A DNA stretch of 64,000 nt from an uncultured Flaviramulus sp. (lineage in GTDB: Bacteria > Bacteroidota > Bacteroidia > Flavobacteriales > Flavobacteriaceae). Positions 7,926 through 17,809 of the stretch are shown here, in pieces. Made by a program: the position numbers and the translations under genes. Within the stretch, counting starts at the first letter, position 1. Each line of letters begins with the position of its first letter. The stretch spans positions 496,001-560,000 of the forward strand of contig CANLXL010000003.1 of NCBI GenBank assembly GCA_947495125.1. Direction: 5' to 3'. Under the pieces are notes generated by a model. That model worked only from the letters and a program-made list of their open reading frames with translations, made no database searches and was not told the origin of the DNA.

Positions 7926-10910
7926 ATGAAAAAAAATCTTCGATCTATTTTAATGATTTTATTTCTTGTGGCCTTTTGGAATACTTATGGGCAGGACAAG
8001 ACAATTAACGGTAAGGTGACCGATAAAGCGAATCAACCCTTACCGGGTGCCAGCGTTCTTGTTAAAGGAACTTCTAATGGGGCTCAAACAGATTTTGATG
8101 GTAACTTTACATTAACTGCAAGTACAAACGGAACCTTAGTTATTTCTTATTTGGGTTTTATTACTAAAGAGGTTGCTATAAATAATCAGGAACAATTTGC
8201 TATCATATTGGAGGAAGATGTTTCTCGTCTGGATGAGGTCGTTGTTGTAGGTTATGGTGCTGTAAAGAAAAGTGACCTCACCGGATCGGTATCATCTGTT
8301 AAAGCAGAAGACATTAATGCCATTCCTGTAAGTTCACTCGATCAGGCGCTTCAAGGGAGAGCCAGTGGTGTGAGCGTTGTTCAAAATAGTGGAATACCGG
8401 GCGCACCAACCACCATTCGTATTAGAGGAACAAACTCTATACAAGGAGGAAATTCCCCTTTGGTTATCGTCGATGGGTTTCCCGTTGTTGGCGGTTTGGA
8501 AGGTATAAATCCTGCCGATGTGGAAAATATTGAAATATTAAAGGACGCATCTTCAACCGCTATTTATGGGGCAAGAGGAACTAACGGTGTGGTTATTGTA
8601 ACCACCAAAAAAGGAAAAGCAGGACGCTTTTCTATTGATTTAGATTCCTACTATGGTGTGCAAGAACAATCTGAAAAAATTGATTTATTAAATGCGCAGG
8701 AATTTATCCAGATTGCAAATACAAGAGCCGTAAATGATGGAGAAGCAGAATTGTTTTTCCCGAACCCCTCAGCTATCACCGCCGATACCGATTGGATCGA
8801 TGAGTTATTTGATGCCTCGCCTATTCAGAGTCATACCATAACATTTACGGCCGGAAATGAGCGTGTTAAAACATCCCAATCCTTTAACTACTTCGATCAG
8901 GACGGGATTCTTAAAAATTCTGGTTTTACAAGAGCGACCTTACGCAACAATACCGAAGCGAAATTGAGCGATTGGCTAACCATATCTAACAGTTTGATTT
9001 TGTCACGTTCAGATAGACAATTTAGTGGTGATGGAGGAAATCGCGCGGTCATTGAAGCGCATCTGGCACCACCAACGGTACCGGTTTATGATGAAGACGG
9101 AAATTATAGTGTGGTTAACGGATATCCTTTTTCACCGGGTGCTTTAGATAACCCTATGAAATGGATCAACGAATACGATGATGAGATTTTAAGAACAAGA
9201 ATCTTCGATAACTTTTATGGCTTATTTACCATAACACCAAACTTGACATTTAAATCTTCGATTGGTGTCGATTATACTACGGAACAGAGAAGTAGATACA
9301 TTGGCAGATTATTATTGGATGGTGCGCCCGGCGGAAAAGCATTCAGAGGATCTACAGAGAGTTATTCTATTTTGAATGAGAACATTTTAAATTATAATAA
9401 GGAATTTGGGGATCACAGAATAGATGCTATTCTTGGTTACAACTGGCAAAAATTCACAAGAACGTTTGTAAACGCATCATCTTTCGATTTTGTAACAGAC
9501 TTATTAGGAGCTAATGTACTAGATGATGGTTCTAGTCCACAACCACCAAGTTCTGGTGGAACCGAATGGGGTATTGCTTCAGTTTTAGGAAGAATAAACT
9601 ATGCCTACAAAGATAAGTACCTGTTAACCGTAACGGCACGTTCAGATTGGTCTTCTCGTTTTGCTAAAGGTAACCAAAGAGCCACCTTCCCATCTGCCGC
9701 AGCGGCATGGAAAGTGTCTAAAGAAGACTTTATGGAAAATATAGACTGGTTGTCGGATTTAAAACTTAGAGCGAGTTGGGGTAAGACAGGTAATCAAGCT
9801 ATAACGCCTTTCGATACTTGGTCTAAAGTGTCGTCAACATTAGTCGTTTTAGGAAGTGAATTGGGCGTTGGGTTTGTACCGGGAGCACCGGCAAACGCAG
9901 ATCTTAAATGGGAAACCACAGAACAGCTTGACTTCGGAGTAGATTTCGGAATCTTAAAAAACCGCCTTCGATTTACGTTTGATTATTACCATAAGAAAAC
10001 CTCAGATTTGTTAGCTCTAGTAGATTTACCTCCAACAGTTGGTGCAACTTCAATTACACAGAATATTGGGGAAATGGAAAATAAAGGTTTAGAGTTTAGT
10101 GTTGATGCCAATATTATAAACAATGATAAATTAAGCTGGGATGCAACTTTTCAGTATTCAAGAAACAGAAATAAAATATTGAAATTAGCCAGAGGAGCCG
10201 ATGTATTCCCTCCAAGAGTAAATAACCTGATATCATCATTTCATATCTTAAGAGAAGGATTACCCATTTCTATGTTCTACGGTTTTGTTAATGATGGCTA
10301 CGATGCTAACGGTCAAAATCAATATTTGGATTTTGCCGGTACCGATGCCGAAGGAAATACCGTTATGCTACCGGATGGTCAAATTACAGATGCAGACCAA
10401 CGTGTTATTGGTAACCCACATCCGGATTTTACCTTTGGTTTTGGAAACACTTTTAAGTATAAGAACTTTACATTAAACGTATTTATGGAAGGTGCGCAAG
10501 GTTTTGATATTGTTTGGGGAACAAAATTCCAACTAAGAAATTCATTCTTTAGAGGAGGGAATCAGTTAGCCGAAGTTTTAAATCATTGGACACCTAACAA
10601 CCCTAATCCGTCAAGTCCGGTTGTGTCATCTAACAATCTGTTTAGAGGATCAACAGAATTTGTTGAAGATGGTTCATACATTAAAATTAGAACCATTAAC
10701 CTGGCCTATGATATTCCAACGGATAAAATATCATGGTTAAATAATGCACAGATATATATCAATGCCCAAAATATGTTTACGTTCACAAACTATTCAGGTT
10801 ATGATCCAGAGGTTAAGGCTTATGGTGAAGGGGATCTGCGTTTAGGTGTTGACAATAATGTTTATCCAAGTACCAGGGTTGTTTCCATGGGACTAAGAGT
10901 TGGACTATAA
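7926..10910 (+). CDS. SusC/RagA-like TonB-dependent outer-membrane transporter
   Basis: 994 residues from the preferred ATG at 7926, which gives a canonical signal peptide (MKKNLRSILM... ending NTYGQ); upstream in-frame starts exist at 7902 and, as TTG, at 7899. Domains: carboxypeptidase-like regulatory beta-domain (about 25-105, INGKVTDKANQPLPGASV), TonB box (RLDEVVVVGYG), plug (about 115-225, ending STAIYGARGTNGVVIVTTKKG) and a 22-strand beta-barrel to the C-terminus. It has no STN domain, fitting control by the adjacent AraC protein rather than by a sigma/anti-sigma pair. It imports oligosaccharides with the SusD encoded 17 nt downstream. Confidence 0.97.
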   Translation: MKKNLRSILMILFLVAFWNTYGQDKTINGKVTDKANQPLPGASVLVKGTSNGAQTDFDGNFTLTASTNGTLVISYLGFITKEVAINNQEQFAIILEEDVSRLDEVVVVGYGAVKKSDLTGSVSSVKAEDINAIPVSSLDQALQGRASGVSVVQNSGIPGAPTTIRIRGTNSIQGGNSPLVIVDGFPVVGGLEGINPADVENIEILKDASSTAIYGARGTNGVVIVTTKKGKAGRFSIDLDSYYGVQEQSEKIDLLNAQEFIQIANTRAVNDGEAELFFPNPSAITADTDWIDELFDASPIQSHTITFTAGNERVKTSQSFNYFDQDGILKNSGFTRATLRNNTEAKLSDWLTISNSLILSRSDRQFSGDGGNRAVIEAHLAPPTVPVYDEDGNYSVVNGYPFSPGALDNPMKWINEYDDEILRTRIFDNFYGLFTITPNLTFKSSIGVDYTTEQRSRYIGRLLLDGAPGGKAFRGSTESYSILNENILNYNKEFGDHRIDAILGYNWQKFTRTFVNASSFDFVTDLLGANVLDDGSSPQPPSSGGTEWGIASVLGRINYAYKDKYLLTVTARSDWSSRFAKGNQRATFPSAAAAWKVSKEDFMENIDWLSDLKLRASWGKTGNQAITPFDTWSKVSSTLVVLGSELGVGFVPGAPANADLKWETTEQLDFGVDFGILKNRLRFTFDYYHKKTSDLLALVDLPPTVGATSITQNIGEMENKGLEFSVDANIINNDKLSWDATFQYSRNRNKILKLARGADVFPPRVNNLISSFHILREGLPISMFYGFVNDGYDANGQNQYLDFAGTDAEGNTVMLPDGQITDADQRVIGNPHPDFTFGFGNTFKYKNFTLNVFMEGAQGFDIVWGTKFQLRNSFFRGGNQLAEVLNHWTPNNPNPSSPVVSSNNLFRGSTEFVEDGSYIKIRTINLAYDIPTDKISWLNNAQIYINAQNMFTFTNYSGYDPEVKAYGEGDLRLGVDNNVYPSTRVVSMGLRVGL

Positions 10911-10927
10911 TCAAAAAAAACAGAAAA

Positions 10928-12388
10928 ATGAAAACAACATATCTATTATTATTACTTGGGGTATTTATAGTATTTTCATCTTGCGAGGATGTATATACAG
11001 AAGAACCCGATACTTTTTTATCTCCCGATAATTTGAACTCTGAAGGCGGAGCATTGGCCTTACTTAAAGGGGCATATGCCGGTTTGCAATTGCGAAGCTA
11101 TTACCAACAGGATTTTGTGATGCAGGCAGAAATGCGAAGCGAATACATGAATGGTAGAGGAAGTTATTTACCGGTAGGACGTTACGACTTGGATTCGAGA
11201 AACATTGGTAGAATTAATGATGCCTGGAATCACATGTTTAATGCGGTGAACAGAGCAAATACAGTGATAACATCGGTACCAAATCTGGATATTGATGAAT
11301 CTGTTAAAGCACAATTCTTAGCTGAAGCAAAAGTATTAAGAGGCTTACATTATTTTAATATTGTGCGTTCCTGGGGCGCTGTTCCTATGCGCTTAGAACC
11401 TATTTCCGGTTTGGATGGCATCGGGAAAGCGAAATCCAGTGAAGCTGAAATTTATAGTCAGATAGAGCAAGACTTAACAGATGCTATAAACTCGAATGCA
11501 TTGCCTGATAGTTATGCAAGTTCAGATAAAGGAAGAATAACCATTCATGCAGCGAGAACAATTTTAGCACACGCGTATTTGACCCAAGGGAAATATGCTG
11601 AAAGTGCTGCAATTACGAAATCTATTATCGATTCAGGAAAGTTCACTTTAGAGCCAAGTCTGGAGCAGGTCTTTTCTCCAGAACCAGGAGCAACACATTC
11701 CGGAGAGATCCTGTCTATTACCTGGATCAGAAATGGTGCCGAGGGGATGCGATTATTAAGCTTTATGCATAACATAGCATTAGGGTATTCATCTGCGGGA
11801 TGGAGAGTTTGTTTAAGAAATATAGACGCTCCTATCATTAACGAAGACTGGGATGAAGCCGATACCAGAAAGAACTTTAACTTATACAACACGCCCGAAG
11901 AAGTTGCTGTATTGTCTGCTGCGGTTCCGGGGTTATTTAAAAAATATATAGATAGAAACGGAGCCGGGCAGAATGCTCATGGTAACGATCAACCTATTTA
12001 TCGCTATGCCGATGTACTTACCATGTATGCCTGGGCTGATGCCATGTCCGGAGCACCATCTGCGGATGCGTATGAAGCGCTTAATCAAGTGAGACGCAGA
12101 GGTTATGGTGTGGCAATTACGACACCTGATGCAGGAGTAGATTATGCCGGATTAAGTCAGGATGAATTTATGGACGCTGTTTGGAACGAAAGGGCTTGGG
12201 AATTTGTTATGGAAGGCAAGCGCTGGTACGATTTAAAATTGATGCCTAAAGCAAAGGCCGTAGGTATTATTACCGCTGCGGGAGAGGATGAATTCTTTAA
12301 CGATACCGATTGGTTATACCCCATCCCAAGACAAGAAATTGATAATAATGATGAGTTAACCAACGCCGATCAGAATCCCGGCTATTAA
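10928..12388 (+). CDS. SusD/RagB-like glycan-binding lipoprotein
   Basis: 486 residues with a lipoprotein signal peptide (FSSC, acylated Cys at 19). It shows the SusD TPR scaffold: AEAKVLRGLHYFNIVRSWGAVPM near 137, YRYADVLTMYAWADAM and ALNQVRRRGYG, WNERAWEFVMEGKRWYDL near 420, and C-terminal DQNPGY. It pairs with the preceding SusC 17 nt upstream. Followed by the shared 3'-UTR motif and a clear terminator, so susCD forms its own transcription unit. Ligand inferred as mannan-derived oligosaccharide from the downstream genes. Confidence 0.97.
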   Translation: MKTTYLLLLLGVFIVFSSCEDVYTEEPDTFLSPDNLNSEGGALALLKGAYAGLQLRSYYQQDFVMQAEMRSEYMNGRGSYLPVGRYDLDSRNIGRINDAWNHMFNAVNRANTVITSVPNLDIDESVKAQFLAEAKVLRGLHYFNIVRSWGAVPMRLEPISGLDGIGKAKSSEAEIYSQIEQDLTDAINSNALPDSYASSDKGRITIHAARTILAHAYLTQGKYAESAAITKSIIDSGKFTLEPSLEQVFSPEPGATHSGEILSITWIRNGAEGMRLLSFMHNIALGYSSAGWRVCLRNIDAPIINEDWDEADTRKNFNLYNTPEEVAVLSAAVPGLFKKYIDRNGAGQNAHGNDQPIYRYADVLTMYAWADAMSGAPSADAYEALNQVRRRGYGVAITTPDAGVDYAGLSQDEFMDAVWNERAWEFVMEGKRWYDLKLMPKAKAVGIITAAGEDEFFNDTDWLYPIPRQEIDNNDELTNADQNPGY

Positions 12389-12408
12389 ATAAAAACTAAG
12401 ATTATTTT

Positions 12409-12427
12409 TTTGAGTTAGTTTGGTTTT
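12409..12427 (+). repeat. 3'-UTR motif shared by two susD-like genes (copy 2)
   Basis: The stretch TTTGAGTTAGTTTGGTTTT matches 18 of 19 bases of 1081-1099. It starts 20 nt after the susD-like stop and just precedes the terminator hairpin. Confidence 0.5.
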
Positions 12428-12433
12428 TAATTA

Positions 12434-12464
12434 AACAACCCGGAATAAAATCTGGGTTGTTTTT
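12434..12464 (+). terminator. Rho-independent terminator after susCD
   Basis: AACAACCC (12434-12441) pairs perfectly with GGGTTGTT (12454-12461) around a 12-nt loop and runs into a T-tract. It separates susCD from the sulfatase operon starting at 12542. Confidence 0.85.
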
Positions 12465-12541
12465 CCTTGTATTCTGAAATTGGATTTTTCCTATGTGTTT
12501 CATATTCAAAAAAGTATATTAGTATGCGTTAATATTTAAGC

Positions 12542-14110
12542 ATGATTAAAATGAGAAAAAAAGACAGGTTGTTATTTGGGTTTTTGTTAGCTATGGCATG
12601 TAATTCGTTTTATGGTCAGCAGCGTTCAGAAAAGCCCAATATTATTTTCATTATGTCTGATGATCATGCGGCTCATGCCATAAGTGCTTATAATGGAATT
12701 TATAAAGATGTAGCCCCAACACCAAATATCGACCGGCTAGCCAATGAAGGAATGCTTATGACCAATACGTTTTGTACAAATAGTATTTGTGGACCTAGCC
12801 GAGCGTCTATTCTAACAGGCAAGTACAGTCATAAAAACGGTTTCTATAAAAATGTTGGCGGCGATCCGTTTGATGGAGGCCAGCAAACTTTTCCTAAAGT
12901 ACTGCAGCAAAATGGATATACCACTGCAGTGGTTGGAAAGTGGCATTTATGGAGTGAACCTACGGGGCTTGATTATTATAAATACCACGTCCTTAACGAA
13001 GAACAAGGCAGCTATTGGGACCCCGTTTATAATGAAAACGGAAAAGAGGTTCAGGAAAAAGGTTATGCGACAAACCTTACCGGGAAGTTTGCTCTTGAAT
13101 GGTTAGATACGAAAAGAGATCCATCGAAACCTTTTATGTTGATGTTTCAGTTTAAGGCACCACACCGACCATGGTATCCCGATGAAAAATATAAAAACGT
13201 ATTTGATGGTATAGACATGCCTTATCCGGAAACGTTCAATGATGATTATAAAACCAGGGAACGCACTGCCGGAAAATCTATGATGAGCATTGAAAATCAC
13301 CTGACCAACAAAGATTTGAAAATAACTCCTCCGGAAGGATTGTCTTCCGAAGCCTATAAAAAATGGTTGAGGTTGGGAGATAAGGGAGAATATGTATCCC
13401 CTTCTGATACGCTCACCGGAATGGCTTTAAAGCAGTGGAAATATCAAACATATATAAAAGATTATTTAGCCTGTATCCGTTCCGTTGATGATAATGTTGG
13501 GAAGCTATTGAAATATTTAGATGACAACGATTTAACAAAAAACACGATCGTAATTTATACCGCAGATCAAGGATTTTATTTAGGTGATCACGGGTGGTAT
13601 GATAAGCGATTTATGTATGAAGAATCATTAAGAATGCCATTCGTCATTAGGTATCCTGAAAAAATTAAAGCGGGTTCACAAAACGATGATATCAATTTAA
13701 ACATTGATTTCGCACCGACCATTTTGGATTTGGCATCTGCAAAAACACCTAAGGACATGCAAGGAAAGAGTTTTGCAAAAAGTTTAACCAAGCAGAACGA
13801 CAATTGTGCCCGAGAAGCCATGTACTATCATTATTACGAGTACCCAAAGTGGCACAACGTGCAGCCTCATTATGGCATTAGAACAGAGCGTTATAAGTTG
13901 ATTCATTTTTATTATGACATTGATGTTTGGGAGCTTTACGATCTGGAAAACGACCCCAATGAACTCTCGAATTTATACGGAAAAGAAGATAAAAAAGAAC
14001 TGGTAAAAAAGCTTAAAAAGAAGTTGTACAAACTTCAAAAGGAATCTGGCGACGATGTTTCCCTGGAAACGATGAGATCGGAAACCAGAAAAGGAATGGT
14101 GCATTATTAA
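12542..14110 (+). CDS. S1-family sulfatase, secreted
   Basis: 522 residues with a signal peptide (about 1-26, ending YGQQ); a second in-frame ATG lies at 12551. The formylglycine motif is the classic C83-G-P-S-R87 followed by ASILTGKYSHKNGF. The metal site uses MSDDHAAH near 37 and TADQGFYLGDHGWYDKRFMYEESLRMPF near 340. C-terminal motif: WELYDLENDPNELSNLYG. The pattern resembles the sulfatase group that includes N-acetylglucosamine-6-sulfatase and other 6-O-exosulfatases, but specificity cannot be assigned. It starts a seven- or eight-gene run with short gaps to 23.7 kb. Needs a formylglycine-generating enzyme encoded elsewhere. Confidence 0.93.
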   Translation: MIKMRKKDRLLFGFLLAMACNSFYGQQRSEKPNIIFIMSDDHAAHAISAYNGIYKDVAPTPNIDRLANEGMLMTNTFCTNSICGPSRASILTGKYSHKNGFYKNVGGDPFDGGQQTFPKVLQQNGYTTAVVGKWHLWSEPTGLDYYKYHVLNEEQGSYWDPVYNENGKEVQEKGYATNLTGKFALEWLDTKRDPSKPFMLMFQFKAPHRPWYPDEKYKNVFDGIDMPYPETFNDDYKTRERTAGKSMMSIENHLTNKDLKITPPEGLSSEAYKKWLRLGDKGEYVSPSDTLTGMALKQWKYQTYIKDYLACIRSVDDNVGKLLKYLDDNDLTKNTIVIYTADQGFYLGDHGWYDKRFMYEESLRMPFVIRYPEKIKAGSQNDDINLNIDFAPTILDLASAKTPKDMQGKSFAKSLTKQNDNCAREAMYYHYYEYPKWHNVQPHYGIRTERYKLIHFYYDIDVWELYDLENDPNELSNLYGKEDKKELVKKLKKKLYKLQKESGDDVSLETMRSETRKGMVHY

Positions 14111-14145
14111 TGATACAATAACGGATATAAATTAAATTTTCAAAT

Positions 14146-15000
14146 ATGAAACAACTCGTTCTAATAGGTGTTTTAGCAACCTTGGTTGCTTGTGGTAAGT
14201 CAACCAAAAAAAATAACGACGACCCCAATAAAGAAGCCAATACCTCGTCTGTGACTATTGCAGATGAAGCTTCCGGAAGTGTACCCGATGTTTCCGGTAT
14301 GAATGGTATTGTGTCGTTCTGGGACTTTGCTAAAGAGGAACCGTTTGTAAGCGAAGGTTCTAAAAATTACATCTTGAAAAAAGCCAATGATTCTGTTAGA
14401 ATTTCTGAAATGAAGGGAATTAAATGTTTGCGTTTGGAAGAAGGCGGTTATCTGTATATTCCTAGAGCCGAATGTCCGGCCTTAGATTTTCACGGTGAGC
14501 ATTCGTCCTTCACGATCATTGCTAAAGTGAATCGCTTAAAAAAGTCTTATGAGCAATGTGAAGCCATTGCAGGGATGTGGAACGAAACCCAAAAGAAACG
14601 TCAGTATTATTTATTTCTAAACTTATTGCAGAAAGAAAGTGGCGATCAGGTTTGTGGTCATGTGTCTTATGTTGGTGGCCCAACACCGGGACATCGATGG
14701 GCTATGGATGCGTCAATTGGAAAAACACCAATTGCCTATGGGGATTGGGTCACAGTGGCATTCACTTTTGATGGTACTTTTGCTAAGTCCTATTTAAACG
14801 GAAAACTGGATGCCCGGGAAGGCCTAAATCCTTACGAATTCAAACACCAGCTTTTCGATGGCGGTCTTGAAGGTTCAGACTTTACAGTGGGAGCGGTAGA
14901 TCGACTTGGAGAAATGGGTAATTATTTTGTTGGAGGAATGGCGTACCTGGCCGTCTTCAACCGGGCATTATCTGAATCTGAAATAAAAGATTTTAAATAA
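14146..15000 (+). CDS. Lipoprotein with LamG/concanavalin-like jellyroll domain
   Basis: 284 residues. Lipoprotein signal peptide with Cys at 16 (LVACGK), then a low-complexity Asn/Asp/Lys linker and a single concanavalin-A-like lectin/glucanase (LamG) fold from about 50 to 284. Typical LamG features are the FTIIAKVNR strand, VTVAFTFDGTFAKSYLNGKLD near 205 and a final AYLAVFNRALSESEIKDF. No catalytic residues of a polysaccharide lyase or hydrolase were recognised. A surface glycan-binding role beside the flanking sulfatases is inferred. Gap of 35 nt upstream and 16 nt downstream, so it is in the same operon. Confidence 0.8.
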   Translation: MKQLVLIGVLATLVACGKSTKKNNDDPNKEANTSSVTIADEASGSVPDVSGMNGIVSFWDFAKEEPFVSEGSKNYILKKANDSVRISEMKGIKCLRLEEGGYLYIPRAECPALDFHGEHSSFTIIAKVNRLKKSYEQCEAIAGMWNETQKKRQYYLFLNLLQKESGDQVCGHVSYVGGPTPGHRWAMDASIGKTPIAYGDWVTVAFTFDGTFAKSYLNGKLDAREGLNPYEFKHQLFDGGLEGSDFTVGAVDRLGEMGNYFVGGMAYLAVFNRALSESEIKDFK

Positions 15001-15016
15001 AATCTAGAACCAACCG

Positions 15017-16573
15017 ATGATGAGTTTTCCAGAATGTTTAAGGTTAAAATGGTGTTACACAGCACTTGGCTTATGTGTTTTGATGCTCTTTTCGTCTTGC
15101 GAAGAAAAAAGCAAAACCGGCAGTCAGGAAAAAAGCGTAAAAGAAAAATATAATGTGCTTTTTGTATCCATAGATGACCTTCGTCCGCAGTTAGGTTGTT
15201 ACGGAGATTCCACTGTGGTATCTCCAAATTTGGATCAATTTGCTAAGGAAGCAACGGTATTTAAAAGAGCGTATTGCCAGCAGGCCTTATGTTCCGCTTC
15301 AAGAGCCTCAATCCTCACAGGATTAAGACCGGAAACCACAGGAATAACAGGAATGTATCAAAAAGGGATGCCTGTAAACGAACAATTTCCGGATGCCTAT
15401 ACGCTTCCGGAAAATTTTAAGGATAATGGCTATTTTAGTTATAGTATCGGGAAAGTGTTTCATCAAATGGGAGGTACCGATGTCGGATCTGATAATGTTG
15501 CCAAAGCCTGGAGCGAACCCGCATGGAACCCCAATGGTGTAGGTCCCTACGGTCCAAAAGGGATGAAACGTTATTGGCAAAAGTATGATTCTTTAGCTAG
15601 TACAGGAGCAGATATGAAACGCTTAAAGTCTATTCCTAAAGTGTTTTATGCGGAAAATCCGGATATTCCAGATAATGAACTCCCGGATGGTGCTATGGCA
15701 GATAAGGCTATAGCAATGATCAGAAAATTTAAAAAGGAAGATACCAATTTCTTTTTGGCACTTGGCTTTGTTAAACCACACTTACCTTTTGTAGCTCCAA
15801 AAAAATATTGGGACTTATATAAACGCGATCAAATCAGTTTGGCCCCAAATGATTTTCATCCTATAGGAGCCCCGGAATATTCCATGCTTCAGAATATAGG
15901 GATTTATAAATACGAAGATGCTCCTCCTAAAGATCAAAACCCAACAAAAGAACAAGCCTTAGATGCTGTGCATGGTTATCTGGCATGTATTAGTTATGTA
16001 GATGCGCAATTTCAGAAAGTGATTGACGCGCTTAAAGTCCAAAACCTTTATGATAATACTATCATCGTAGTTTATGGAGACCATGGCTATCAGGTAGGGG
16101 AGCATAACAGTTGGGGGACGAAACATTCAAATTACGAATCGTCCACGCATGCACCACTACTCATACGTATTCCAAATAGTAAAACTTTAGGAAAACCCGT
16201 TGATAATTTGGTAGAATTTACAGATATCTACCCAACACTTAAAGACTATTGTAACTTATCTAAACCGGAGAAGTACACACTGGAAGGTATGAGTTTACGC
16301 CCTTTGTTTGAGCAAACCGGTATAGCATGGAAAGATGCAGCTTTCAGCACCTATCCAAGGCAGATTCCTAGTGTTGGCAGGGCTTTAGGGGCAGGTATGG
16401 TGACAGACAGATACCGTTTGGTAAAATGGGAAGTGCCCGAAAATACATATTTAGAGTATGAACTTTACGATCATGACATTGATCCACAAGAGAATTTTAA
16501 TTTAATAAACCACCCTCATTATCGAGATATTAGTGAAGTGCTAAAACTAAAAATGAATACGCATACCAAATAA
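15017..16573 (+). CDS. S1-family sulfatase (iduronate-2-sulfatase-like), lipoprotein
   Basis: 518 residues. Lipoprotein signal with LFSSC (Cys 28). Sulfatase motifs: NVLFVSIDDLRPQLGCYGD near 45, formylglycine motif C92-S-A-S-R96 followed by ASILTGLRPETTGI, FVKPHLPFVAPKKYWDLY near 250 and VVYGDHGYQVGEHNSWGTKHSNYE near 352. The IDDLRPQLGCYG and KPHLPF motifs are characteristic of the iduronate-2-sulfatase-like group, which in marine bacteria acts on several 2-O- or 3-O-sulfated glycans, so the name does not fix the substrate. The C-terminus carries a short YELYDHDIDPQENFNL motif. Co-directional with the LamG gene and GH130. Confidence 0.92.
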   Translation: MMSFPECLRLKWCYTALGLCVLMLFSSCEEKSKTGSQEKSVKEKYNVLFVSIDDLRPQLGCYGDSTVVSPNLDQFAKEATVFKRAYCQQALCSASRASILTGLRPETTGITGMYQKGMPVNEQFPDAYTLPENFKDNGYFSYSIGKVFHQMGGTDVGSDNVAKAWSEPAWNPNGVGPYGPKGMKRYWQKYDSLASTGADMKRLKSIPKVFYAENPDIPDNELPDGAMADKAIAMIRKFKKEDTNFFLALGFVKPHLPFVAPKKYWDLYKRDQISLAPNDFHPIGAPEYSMLQNIGIYKYEDAPPKDQNPTKEQALDAVHGYLACISYVDAQFQKVIDALKVQNLYDNTIIVVYGDHGYQVGEHNSWGTKHSNYESSTHAPLLIRIPNSKTLGKPVDNLVEFTDIYPTLKDYCNLSKPEKYTLEGMSLRPLFEQTGIAWKDAAFSTYPRQIPSVGRALGAGMVTDRYRLVKWEVPENTYLEYELYDHDIDPQENFNLINHPHYRDISEVLKLKMNTHTK

Positions 16574-16621
16574 ATATTTTATTAGAAGTATTCATTCATA
16601 TGAAATAATTGAAAGTATAAG

Positions 16622-17809
16622 ATGAAGGAAGACATTGCCAAACATAGAATAAAAGCATTAAGTACGGCTTTTAAAGACTTAAGCGAGACCATAAATGAAA
16701 AGGAAGAACTATCGAATGGTGTTTTTGAACGTTATAAAAATCCGATTCTCACGAGGGATCATGTTCCGTTGGCATGGCGCTACGATCTGGATTTGGTGTC
16801 GAATCCATTTATGATGGAACGGATAGGTGTTAATGCGGTATTCAATTCGGGGGCTATAAAATGGCGTGATAAATACGTTGTAGTGGCTCGGGTTGAAGGG
16901 GTTGACAGAAAATCATATTTCGCTATAGCCGAGAGCCCAAATGGCATTGATAATTTTAAATTTTGGGAGTGCCCGATCACATTACCCCAAACCGAAAATC
17001 CGGATATTAATGTATACGATATGCGCTTAACACATCACGAAGATGGATGGGTTTACGGCATTTTTTGTACAGAAAGAAAAGACCCTAATGCACTGGCTGG
17101 AGATACCAGTTCTGCCATTGCCGGAGCAGGCATTGTTAGAACAAAAGACCTGAGAACCTGGGAGAGATTACCCGATTTGGTTTCAAACGCCGGTCAGCAA
17201 CGCAATGTGGTTTTACATCCCGAATTTATAAATGGCAAGTATGCCTTGTATACCAGACCTCAGGATGGCTTTATTAATGTCGGACATGGGGGTGGTATCG
17301 GACTTGGATACGTCACCGCTATGGAGAATCCTGTTATTGAGAACGAAAAAATTATCAGTAACAAACAATACCACACGGTTTATGAATTGAAAAATGGTCT
17401 GGGGCCTGCACCTATTAAAACCACAGCGGGCTGGTTGCATTTGGCACATGGTGTAAGAAATACAGCTGCGGGACTACGCTATATCCTCTATATGTTTATG
17501 ACAAGCTTAGACGATATTTCTAAAGTCATCCATTTACCCGGAGGCCATTTTATGGCACCACTAAAAAGTGAACGTATCGGCGATGTTTCAAACGTATTGT
17601 TTTCAAACGGATGGATCTGTGATGATGACGGTACGGTTTACATTTATTACGCGGCATCAGATACGCGGATGCATGTCGCCACGTCGAGTATAGAACGCTT
17701 GGTGGATTATGTAAAACATACACCTTCAGATGGGTTGAGATCTGAAAAATCTGTAGAAAAGATAAATAGTCTAATAGAAAAAAATTCCAAAATATATAGT
17801 GATAGATAA
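16622..17809 (+). CDS. GH130 beta-mannoside phosphorylase (4-O-beta-mannosyl-glucose phosphorylase type)
   Basis: 395 residues without a signal peptide, hence cytoplasmic; the length equals the GH130 subfamily 1 norm (about 390). It folds as a five-bladed propeller; recognisable motifs are RYKNPILTRDHVP, FNSGAIKWRDKYVVVARVEG and VYDMRLTHHEDGW. D133 in that last motif fits the catalytic proton donor. By family the enzyme converts Man-beta-1,4-Glc plus phosphate to alpha-mannose-1-phosphate and glucose. It overlaps the epimerase gene by 11 bp, implying translational coupling and the known mannobiose pathway. Confidence 0.92.
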   Translation: MKEDIAKHRIKALSTAFKDLSETINEKEELSNGVFERYKNPILTRDHVPLAWRYDLDLVSNPFMMERIGVNAVFNSGAIKWRDKYVVVARVEGVDRKSYFAIAESPNGIDNFKFWECPITLPQTENPDINVYDMRLTHHEDGWVYGIFCTERKDPNALAGDTSSAIAGAGIVRTKDLRTWERLPDLVSNAGQQRNVVLHPEFINGKYALYTRPQDGFINVGHGGGIGLGYVTAMENPVIENEKIISNKQYHTVYELKNGLGPAPIKTTAGWLHLAHGVRNTAAGLRYILYMFMTSLDDISKVIHLPGGHFMAPLKSERIGDVSNVLFSNGWICDDDGTVYIYYAASDTRMHVATSSIERLVDYVKHTPSDGLRSEKSVEKINSLIEKNSKIYSDR

